Shown here one piece after another: positions 6,070-10,757 of a stretch of DNA of 10,757 nucleotides; the first letter of the stretch is position 1; each line of letters begins with the position of its first letter. The DNA is taken from NCBI GenBank assembly GCA_027064845.1, contig JAMOPC010000283.1, forward strand, positions 1 to 10,757, written 5' to 3'. The translations under genes and the position numbers were made by a program. The notes under the pieces were generated by a model. The model was not told the origin of the DNA, did not search any database, and saw only the letters and a list, made by a program, of their open reading frames with translations. This DNA comes from Desulfurococcales archaeon. Its GTDB lineage: Archaea; Thermoproteota; Thermoprotei_A; Sulfolobales; Desulfurococcaceae.

Positions 6070-7707
6070 TTACTCTTCTTCCTCTTCTCCCGGTTTCTTA
6101 CCTGTCTCTTCTGGTTTCTCGATCTTGCTGGCAGCTATTACGTCGTCTATTCTTAAGATTATTGTTGCTGCTTCTGTTCCAGCTTTAATAGCGTTTGCCT
6201 TAACGCTTACAGGCTCGATTACGCCTAGCTCCATCATGTTAGCTAGGTCTCCTGCGAATACGTTTATACCGATCCATTTACCATCGTCTTTTTCGTGTGC
6301 TGCTCTAAGCTTCATTATTATCTCTATTGGGTCTAGTCCAGCGTTTTCTGCGAGTGACATTACTAATCCTTCTAATGATTTAGCGAATGCTTCTATTGCT
6401 AGTTGTTCTTTACCACCTACTGTTTTAGCGAATTTTCTCAGGTGCTTAGCTAGTTCTACTTCAACAGCTCCTCCACCAGCTACGATCTTTCCATCACGTA
6501 TGGCGTCTGCGACAGCTGCTAGGCTGTCTCTTAGACTCCTCTCTGCTTCATCTACTAATCTTTCGAGTCCGCCACGTATCACTATGCTTACGGCTTTGGG
6601 GTTCTTGCAGCCTTCTACGAACACCATTTTGTCTTCTCCAACTTTCCTTTCTTCTACTAGTTCTGCGTATCCTAGATCCTCAGGTTTCAAGTCATCAATG
6701 TTGCTAACTATTCTTGCACCAGTTGCTTTTTCTAGTTTTTCCATGTCGCTTCTCTTTACTCTTCTTACTGCTAGTATGCCCTTCTTTGCTAAGAAGTGCT
6801 GTGCAACCTCATCAATACCCTTCTGACAAATAACAACATTAGCACCAGTCTCAGCAATCTTATCAACCATCTTCTTTAGTAGTTCCTCCTCTTGTTCTAG
6901 GAATGCTCTTAGCTGGCTTGGATCGGTTATTCTGATTTCAGCATCAATTTCTGGTTTTTCGATCTCTAAAGGTGCATCGATGAGAGCAATCTTTGCGTTT
7001 TCAACTCTTCTAGGCATTCCTGGATGTACCACTTCTTTATCAAGCACTATTCCATAGACAAGTAATGAGTCTAATAGACTTCCTCCATACTTCTTGATTA
7101 TCTGTATGTTGTCCAAGTCTATGTAATACTTGTCCCCTCTTTTCTCAGCAATTTGTTTAACTGCTTTAACGGCTATTTCTGCGAAGTATTCTCGTGCGTC
7201 GTGAACTGCTTTGCTTGTTAGTGCTGTTTTAGCTACTTTCTTTAGCGTTTCATTATCGTTGATGTTGATGGGCTCAGCTATTTCGTATAGTACTCTTAAT
7301 GCTTCATCTAATGCTTTCCTGAAACCACTCACTATTATTGTTGGGTGAATGTTCTTGTCGAGTAATTCTTCGGCATGTCTGAGTAGTTCACCAGCAAATA
7401 TCACTGCTGTTTTTGTGCCATCACCTACTTCGTAGTCCTGGCTCTTAGCTATTTGTACTAGCATCTTGGCGGCTGGGTGCTGTATCTCTGCTTTGTCAAG
7501 TATGGTTGCTCCATCATTTGTTATTGTGACGTCACCTAGTGCGTCCACGAGCATTTTGTCCATTCCTTTTGGTCCATAAGTTGTCTTGATCATTTCGGAT
7601 ACTGCTCTAGCAGCCATGATATTTGTTCTTAGAGCATCTCTGCCAGCAGTTCTTTGAGTTCCTTCTTTCAATATAAGTACGGGTATACCCATAGGTTCGA
7701 TAGCCAT
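6070..7707 (-). CDS. thsA: Thermosome subunit (group II chaperonin)
   Basis: 545 residues. Subunit of the double-ring ATP-driven archaeal chaperonin with built-in lid, in the cytoplasm. Equatorial and ATP-site motifs are GPKGMDKML (45-53), NDGATIL (64-70), GDGTKTAV (95-102), the DSLAAVADAIRDG region with D394, and GGGAVEVEL (411-419); the C-terminal half carries GVIEPVSVKANAIKAGTEA. The Lys in GDGTK is shared with crenarchaeal subunits. The tail is acidic (ends in five Glu) and lacks the Gly-Gly-Met repeat of some subunits. The start is ATG 7707: minus-strand GGTGAGG (7711-7717) is its ribosome binding site, and the upstream in-frame GTG 7716 falls inside that site. No second subunit gene is in view, so the letter of the symbol is provisional. 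It is divergent to S17e, with a TATA box at 7786-7793. Confidence 0.96.
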   Translation of the reverse strand: MAIEPMGIPVLILKEGTQRTAGRDALRTNIMAARAVSEMIKTTYGPKGMDKMLVDALGDVTITNDGATILDKAEIQHPAAKMLVQIAKSQDYEVGDGTKTAVIFAGELLRHAEELLDKNIHPTIIVSGFRKALDEALRVLYEIAEPININDNETLKKVAKTALTSKAVHDAREYFAEIAVKAVKQIAEKRGDKYYIDLDNIQIIKKYGGSLLDSLLVYGIVLDKEVVHPGMPRRVENAKIALIDAPLEIEKPEIDAEIRITDPSQLRAFLEQEEELLKKMVDKIAETGANVVICQKGIDEVAQHFLAKKGILAVRRVKRSDMEKLEKATGARIVSNIDDLKPEDLGYAELVEERKVGEDKMVFVEGCKNPKAVSIVIRGGLERLVDEAERSLRDSLAAVADAIRDGKIVAGGGAVEVELAKHLRKFAKTVGGKEQLAIEAFAKSLEGLVMSLAENAGLDPIEIIMKLRAAHEKDDGKWIGINVFAGDLANMMELGVIEPVSVKANAIKAGTEAATIILRIDDVIAASKIEKPEETGKKPGEEEEE

Positions 7708-7785
7708 AATCCTCACCCTTTTACAATGAGAATTCTATGATTATATGCTTAGTTGATATTCATTGTTTAATCATCAAACCACTTC

Positions 7786-7793
7786 TATATAAA
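7786..7793 (-). promoter_or_regulatory. TATA box of thermosome gene
   Basis: Minus-strand TTTATATA, predicting a start near 7760 and a leader of about 50 bases. It is the strongest TATA match in this intergenic region. Confidence 0.6.
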
Positions 7794-7803
7794 TCTAACT
7801 GGG

Positions 7804-7817
7804 ATCTATTAATAGAT
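7804..7817. promoter_or_regulatory. Perfect 14-bp palindrome, candidate operator
   Basis: ATCTATTAATAGAT is identical to its reverse complement. It lies just upstream of the thermosome TATA/BRE (7786-7800) and directly before the TTAAAAA element of S17e, so one bound dimer could affect both promoters. Confidence 0.4.
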
Positions 7818-7820
7818 AAA

Positions 7821-7827
7821 TTAAAAA
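7821..7827 (+). promoter_or_regulatory. Possible TATA element for S17e
   Basis: TTAAAAA preceded by GATAAA. The start site would be near 7850, leaving a leader of about 50 bases before ATG 7903. It is a weaker match than the thermosome box. Confidence 0.35.
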
Positions 7828-7892
7828 CCCCGGTTAATCTAATATGTTAGGATTGACGTAATAGAGTCGTGTAGAATACAGAGTTTTGCCAT

Positions 7893-7899
7893 GGTGATC
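7893..7899 (+). promoter_or_regulatory. Ribosome binding site GGTGATC for S17e
   Basis: Perfect complement of the archaeal 16S 3' end, 3 bases before ATG 7903. It chooses that start over the ATG at 7891, which is followed at once by a stop. Confidence 0.75.
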
Positions 7900-7902
7900 T
7901 GA

Positions 7903-8106
7903 ATGGGTAAGGTTAGAACAAAAATGATTAAGCGAACAGCTAGGGAATTACTTGAAAAATATCCAGATCTGTTCACGAGGGACTTTGAGCATAATAAGAA
8001 AGTTGTATCAAAACTCATAAACACAAGGTCAAAAAGAGTTAGAAACCAGATAGCGGGGTATATAACACACCTCGTTGGAATAAGGATGAAACGTGGAATA
8101 CAGTAG
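7903..8106 (+). CDS. rps17e: 30S ribosomal protein S17e
   Basis: 67 residues, a small basic protein of the archaeal/eukaryotic small ribosomal subunit. The N-terminus MGKVRTKMIKRTARELLEKYP and the segment FEHNKKVV, followed by SKRVRNQIAGYITHL, are the family's conserved core, and length is normal for archaea. A strong GGTGATC ribosome binding site precedes the ATG. It is divergent from the thermosome gene; the next gene starts 23 bases downstream and may be cotranscribed. Confidence 0.96.
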   Translation: MGKVRTKMIKRTARELLEKYPDLFTRDFEHNKKVVSKLINTRSKRVRNQIAGYITHLVGIRMKRGIQ

Positions 8107-8129
8107 AATTATTTATACGGTAAAATACT

Positions 8130-8636
8130 TTGAGTACAGAGAACAAGTTTTTCCAACTAGTTAAGAACAAGGATATTTACGTGATAAACTATTTTGGAGA
8201 TAGAATAAAATTTACTGTCCTTATATGCTCGAGAAAAACAAGCTCACTAGACAAAGAAATAGAGTTACTTAACATTAGTCCAAAAGACCCTATAGCTATT
8301 ATCCCGAAAACTCTGATATCAAATGATCTCCAGTTCATTCAAGGAATAATACACTATTATGTGTATAGAAAAGACGTGCGTGTATTTAATGAGGGGTTAT
8401 TTTTATCAATGCTAATAATTGGTGAGAAACAATTCAAAGATATTGTTGAAAAACTGAATAAAGAATTCGTTAAAAATAACGATTATTATTTAGTCATATA
8501 TTTAAGTAACGAAGAACTGAGGAAAAAATTACTATGCCATAGTTTTAAGAATTGTGCTCCCTATAACATAGTTATTAAGTTCGAGAACTTAGGAAATGTC
8601 ATAAAAAATATTCGAACCATTATCGAGTTACTCTAG
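8130..8636 (+). CDS. Cgi121-like protein (possible KEOPS subunit)
   Basis: 168 residues from TTG 8130. No signal peptide or membrane segment. The middle part, from IPKTLISNDLQFIQGIIHYY through a short linker to LFLSMLIIGEKQFKDIVEKL, resembles the helical core of Cgi121/TPRKB (DUF509), where a GxRQI-like stretch follows a conserved hydrophobic helix; GEKQF here corresponds to it. It then has a strand YYLVIYLSN and a C-terminal helix, as in that family. Cgi121 binds the tRNA 3' end and delivers it to the KEOPS complex for N6-threonylcarbamoyl-adenosine synthesis. The resemblance is weak and judged by eye. Start is uncertain: TTG 8130 has almost no ribosome binding site and lies only 12 bases after a TTTATA element (8112-8117); GTG 8181 with AAGGAT at 6 bases is an alternative that drops 17 residues. 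The gene may be read from the S17e promoter. Confidence 0.5.
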   Translation: MSTENKFFQLVKNKDIYVINYFGDRIKFTVLICSRKTSSLDKEIELLNISPKDPIAIIPKTLISNDLQFIQGIIHYYVYRKDVRVFNEGLFLSMLIIGEKQFKDIVEKLNKEFVKNNDYYLVIYLSNEELRKKLLCHSFKNCAPYNIVIKFENLGNVIKNIRTIIELL

Positions 8637-8679
8637 CTTGATGTATTGCTGAAATAAATATTTTGAATTAAAGATAATG

Positions 8680-8769
8680 CTACCATTCTTCCTCTTCTTC
8701 CCACCACTCCTCTTCTTCTTCCCATTCTTCCTCTTCTTCTTCCCACCATTCTTCCTCGATGAACAACAA
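8680..8769 (-). CDS. 29-residue Glu/Trp microprotein
   Basis: Small gene on the minus strand from TTG 8769 to TAG 8680-8682. After four residues (Met-Leu-Phe-Ile) the peptide consists only of Glu (19) and Trp (6), with Trp at 8, 9, 16, 22, 23 and 29; most are spaced by seven or multiples of it. Support: GGAGGG (8777-8782) sits 7 bases before TTG; an in-frame TAA (8785-8787) closes the frame upstream, so this is not the tail of a longer gene; TTATATA (8824-8830) on the same strand predicts a transcript start near 8800; and every difference among the repeat units is GAA versus GAG, silent in this frame but amino-acid changing in the overlapping basic frame. I know no family of this kind. The peptide may pair with a basic or metal-rich partner, which is inference. 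A purely non-coding polypurine tract is the alternative. Confidence 0.5.
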   Translation of the reverse strand: MLFIEEEWWEEEEEEWEEEEEWWEEEEEW

Positions 8770-8776
8770 CGTGTTT

Positions 8777-8782
8777 CCCTCC
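8777..8782 (-). promoter_or_regulatory. Ribosome binding site GGAGGG of the Glu/Trp microprotein
   Basis: GGAGGG with a 7-base spacer to TTG 8769, within a predicted leader of about 30 bases. It decides the start, since only two adjacent TTG codons (8769, 8766) are available after the upstream stop. Confidence 0.55.
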
Positions 8783-8823
8783 GATTAGTTCTTTGTTCAC
8801 TAATTATCTCGGTGCGTTTCGGG

Positions 8824-8830
8824 TATATAA
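8824..8830 (-). promoter_or_regulatory. TATA box on the minus strand for the microprotein
   Basis: Minus-strand TTATATA, well placed for a start near 8800. No other minus-strand gene is available for it to serve before the convergent gene ending at 8636. Confidence 0.45.
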
Positions 8831-8866
8831 GTGATTGGCGTGATCGATTAAAAAATTAAGATTAAA

Positions 8867-8873
8867 TTTATAA
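8867..8873 (+). promoter_or_regulatory. TATA box for the zinc-ribbon gene
   Basis: TTTATAA with AT-rich upstream sequence. It predicts a start near 8897 and a leader of about 43 bases ending in GGTGA (8931-8935), 5 bases before ATG 8941. Confidence 0.55.
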
Positions 8874-8940
8874 TTCCCGATTCAGAAACTATTTTGTCTA
8901 GCTAGAAAGAACGCATTGATATGATAAAATGGTGACTTAA

Positions 8941-9228
8941 ATGGTTAGATTCTGCCCCAGATGCGGTGGGCCAATGCTACCTGTTAAGAAAGGTAGTGAA
9001 GTGTATCTTAAATGTACGAGGTGTGGATTTGAGATAAAATCTGATAAGAAAACAGCGGAGGCATACCGCTTAAAGTATCATGTAGGAAACGAGAAACGTG
9101 TGAGAACATCTAAAGCAACTGAAGCTAAGAGGTTAGCTCTCAGCCCTGAGGAGAGAGAAATGCTTCAGGAATACTATGAGGTCTTTCTAGAAACTTTCCA
9201 GGAAGAAGAAGGTGGAGGAGAAGAGTAA
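8941..9228 (+). CDS. TFS/RPB9-like protein with a single N-terminal zinc ribbon
   Basis: 95 residues. The first 35 form an RPB9/TFS-type zinc ribbon (C5, C8, C25, C28; FCPRCGGPMLP and LKCTRCGF), the part that docks on the RNA polymerase lobe. Transcript-cleavage factor TFS then normally has a second ribbon with a QTRSADE-type acidic loop that reaches the active site; here it is absent, replaced by a basic stretch (about 50-65), a helix SPEEREMLQEYYEVFLETF and an acidic tail ending in EEEGGGEE. The region after the stop shows no lost ribbon in any frame, so the short form looks natural. It cannot perform TFS-type RNA cleavage by the known mechanism; a structural RPB9-like or regulatory role is more likely. 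The GGTGA ribosome binding site confirms ATG 8941. It is divergent to the Glu/Trp microprotein. Confidence 0.8.
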   Translation: MVRFCPRCGGPMLPVKKGSEVYLKCTRCGFEIKSDKKTAEAYRLKYHVGNEKRVRTSKATEAKRLALSPEEREMLQEYYEVFLETFQEEEGGGEE

Positions 9229-9252
9229 CTAGTATAGGAGAGTGCTGGGAAA

Positions 9253-9268
9253 TATTTATTATTATTAA
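9253..9268 (+). terminator. T-rich terminator after the zinc-ribbon gene
   Basis: ATTTATTATTATTAAT about 25 bases after the stop codon at 9228. This is an archaeal-type oligo-T-rich stop signal without a clear stem. Confidence 0.4.
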
Positions 9269-9334
9269 TCAGTACCTCACCCGTTATTCTTCATCGAAGA
9301 ATACTCACTTCTCTGTGCCGTCACCAATCATCAT
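9269..9334 (-). ncRNA. Candidate C/D box guide RNA
   Basis: Read on the minus strand: a perfect C box ATGATGA (9334-9328), a possible D' box GTGA (9308-9305), a degenerate C' box TCGATGA (9297-9291) and a perfect D box CTGA (9272-9269); total about 66 bases, normal for archaeal C/D RNAs. The bases before D are CGGGTGAGGTA; their complement ACCTCACCCG resembles, from memory, the AACCTCACC stretch of archaeal 16S rRNA near E. coli position 980, with a U at the place five bases from the box. Spacers of 18-19 bases are longer than typical, and the D'/C' region can instead form an 8-bp hairpin. No promoter is obvious. Confidence 0.3.
9285..9303. repeat. 8-bp inverted repeat hairpin
   Basis: TATTCTTC, loop ATC, GAAGAATA: perfect arms with a 3-base loop. 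No T run follows on the plus strand, so a classical terminator is unlikely; it could be an RNA hairpin within the candidate guide RNA or a protein site. Confidence 0.5.
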
Positions 9335-9351
9335 CTAGGTGAACAATATTA

Positions 9352-9403
9352 TTTATGAAGGTTAATATACTCCATTTATGTATCTTATGTTCCGTTTTAT
9401 GTA
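9352..9403 (+). promoter_or_regulatory. Upstream region of ABCE1 with three TTTATG elements
   Basis: TTTATG occurs at 9352, 9375 and 9396, spaced 23 and 21 bases; the last two extend to TTTATGTA. The copy at 9396 is placed to act as a TATA box for a start near 9425 and a leader of about 40 bases. The rest of 9335-9466 holds no other recognisable element. Confidence 0.35.
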
Positions 9404-9466
9404 CTTGAGGGGGAACTAAGTTAATAAGAATAAGTATGTGAATTAAGCGTTATGGTGTATAGTGGT

Positions 9467-10757
9467 ATGGTGAGAGTAGCTGTTGTTGATAGGGAATACT
9501 GTAAACCGAGTAAATGTAATCTTGAATGTGTAAGGTTTTGTCCAATAAATAGGACTAGGCGCAAGAAAGCAATAGAGCTTTCTCCAGATGGTAAACATGT
9601 AGTCATATATGAAGATATATGTATAGGTTGTGGGATCTGTGTTAAGAAGTGTCCTTACAACGCTATATCAATAGTTAATATACCGGATGAGCTTGAGAAA
9701 AACGTTGTACATCGATATGGAGAAAACATGTTTAAGCTTTACAATTTGCCGATGCCGAGACTGGGCAGCATCATGGGTATTATTGGTAGAAATGGAAGCG
9801 GTAAAACAACTAGTATAAAAATACTATCTGGGTTGATGAAACCTAATCTAGGCAGATATAACGACCCTCCTGATTGGGATGTGATAATAAAATCATTTAG
9901 AGGGACGGAGCTTCAAACATATTTCAAAAAACTAGCTGAAGGAAAGATCAGGTCTGCTGTAAAAATACAGTATGTTGAGCTTGTCAAGAGAAAACTCAGA
10001 GGCAGAATCAAGGATTTATTAGAGAAAGCAGATGAAAGGGGACTGCTTAGAGAAGTAGTTGAGAAACTAGCTATTAAGAAAATACTTGACCGTAGAGTTC
10101 AAGAACTTAGTGGTGGAGAGCTTCAGAAGTTCTTGATTGCTGCAGTGATCTTAAAAGATGCTGATGCATATTTCTTTGATGAGCCTTGTAGTTACCTAGA
10201 CGTACGTGAAAGACTTAGAATAGCTGAAGCTATTAGAGAGTTCATAGATGTTAGTAAGAAATACGTGTTCGTAGTAGAACATGACTTAATGATCCTTGAC
10301 TATATTAGCGATAATGTTTCAATCATATACGGTGAACCAGGAGTATATGGTATAGTATCTAAGCCATACGGGGTTAGGACAGGGATAAACAATTATCTTG
10401 AAGGATACCTTCCTGCCGAGAATATGAGGATTAGGAAAGAACCGATTGTTTTCAGAATACAAGTAGAAGATCGGGAGTTGTTGAAAAAAGAATTCCCTAT
10501 TCTGAAATGGAGCAAACTAATAAAAACTTATAGAACTAGTGGTTTCAAACTAATAGTGGATGAGGGAGAGGCTTATCCAGGAGAAGTTTTAGGTATCATA
10601 GGACCCAATGGTATTGGTAAAACGACTTTTATAAAAATACTTGCAGGCGTGTTAAAACCTGATGAAGGCGAAGTACTAGTAGGTGTAGAAAAAATAAGTG
10701 TGAAGCCGCAAGAGCTTTCTCCAAAGATCTTTCCCGAGGAAACAGTTGCTTCCAATC
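9467..10757 (+). CDS. ABCE1 ribosome-recycling ATPase (RLI), 3'-truncated
   Basis: Twin-ABC ATPase that splits 70S ribosomes after termination, acting with aRF1 or Pelota. The first 430 codons are present and the frame runs off the window. The N-terminal iron-sulfur domain has C12, C17, C21, C25 and C52, C55, C58, C62 (two [4Fe-4S] clusters). The HRYG region follows, then NBD1: Walker A GRNGSGKT (107-114), signature LSGGE (214-218), Walker B FFDEP (236-240), H-loop H272. NBD2 begins with Walker A GPNGIGKT (379-386). After the Walker B of NBD1 there is Cys where relatives mostly have Ser (DEPCSYLD). ATG 9467 gives the canonical MxRVAVVD N-terminus and has GGTG (9454-9457) upstream; ATG 9452 in frame would add five residues without a ribosome binding site. 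The remaining NBD2 motifs lie outside the window. Confidence 0.95.
   Translation, partial: MVRVAVVDREYCKPSKCNLECVRFCPINRTRRKKAIELSPDGKHVVIYEDICIGCGICVKKCPYNAISIVNIPDELEKNVVHRYGENMFKLYNLPMPRLGSIMGIIGRNGSGKTTSIKILSGLMKPNLGRYNDPPDWDVIIKSFRGTELQTYFKKLAEGKIRSAVKIQYVELVKRKLRGRIKDLLEKADERGLLREVVEKLAIKKILDRRVQELSGGELQKFLIAAVILKDADAYFFDEPCSYLDVRERLRIAEAIREFIDVSKKYVFVVEHDLMILDYISDNVSIIYGEPGVYGIVSKPYGVRTGINNYLEGYLPAENMRIRKEPIVFRIQVEDRELLKKEFPILKWSKLIKTYRTSGFKLIVDEGEAYPGEVLGIIGPNGIGKTTFIKILAGVLKPDEGEVLVGVEKISVKPQELSPKIFPEETVASN

Noticed and set aside
6125..6826. Open frame of 233 codons on the plus strand
   Set aside because: Antisense to the highly conserved thermosome gene; its Ser/Ala/Pro-rich composition reflects the complementary codons.
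7708..7716. GTG start three codons upstream for the thermosome
   Set aside because: The GTG is part of the GGTGAGG ribosome binding site serving ATG 7707.
8633..8749. Minus-strand 38-codon frame rich in Arg and Gly starting at ATG 8749
   Set aside because: Overlaps the Glu/Trp frame, but GAA/GAG differences become Arg/Gly changes here, and it runs into the end of the convergent gene. Not fully excluded.
8677..8859. Plus-strand open frame rich in Phe and Pro
   Set aside because: It is the complement of the Glu/Trp repeat; no ribosome binding site, and unit differences are not silent in this frame.
9405..9419. Strong GAGGGGG motif resembling a ribosome binding site
   Set aside because: No start codon with an open frame follows at a usable distance.
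9421..9606. Minus-strand open frame over the start of ABCE1
   Set aside because: Antisense to the cysteine-rich iron-sulfur domain; no supporting signals.
1..10757. tRNA genes, CRISPR repeats, insertion sequences, attachment sites, replication origin
   Set aside because: Gaps between genes are short; I saw no cloverleaf, regularly spaced repeats, transposase, terminal inverted repeats or origin-type motifs.

Overview
The window is a hyperthermophilic crenarchaeal chromosome segment, most likely from the Desulfurococcales. The evidence is AT-rich DNA, GGTGA-type ribosome binding sites, TATA-box promoters, a group II chaperonin, archaeal ABCE1, S17e, and an RNA polymerase subunit Rpo8 (RpoG), which is essentially crenarchaeal/korarchaeal within the archaea. 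There is no sign of prophage, transposon or CRISPR; this is a compact housekeeping region devoted to protein quality control, RNA modification, transcription and translation.

Left part (1-4061): a 5'-truncated proteasome-activating AAA ATPase (PAN) is followed by a C2-PUA protein that overlaps a PAC2-family proteasome chaperone. Converging on these from the other strand is an LSm (SmAP3-type) gene followed 6 bases later by the catalytic chain of archaeosine tRNA-guanine transglycosylase. That chain lacks a PUA domain; the free C2-PUA protein next door looks like its missing half.

Middle (4062-7707): a divergent promoter built on an inverted repeat separates the LSm operon from rpoG. Next come two reading frames, 4599-4952 and 5006-6040, which together look like one HerA-like ATPase split by a -1 shift at a T6 slippery run. 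A thermosome gene converges on it.

Right part (7708-10757): thermosome and S17e are divergent across a region with a perfect 14-bp palindrome. A Cgi121-like gene follows. The stretch 8637-8940 carries an apparently unlisted 29-codon gene on the minus strand that encodes an almost pure Glu/Trp peptide, with its own ribosome binding site and TATA box. It is divergent to a TFS/RPB9-like protein that has only the N-terminal zinc ribbon. A possible C/D box RNA lies on the minus strand at 9269-9334. The window ends inside ABCE1 (ribosome recycling).

The two most unusual items are the Glu/Trp microprotein gene and the frameshifted HerA-like gene. All functional statements rest on motif recognition by eye; no searches were run.
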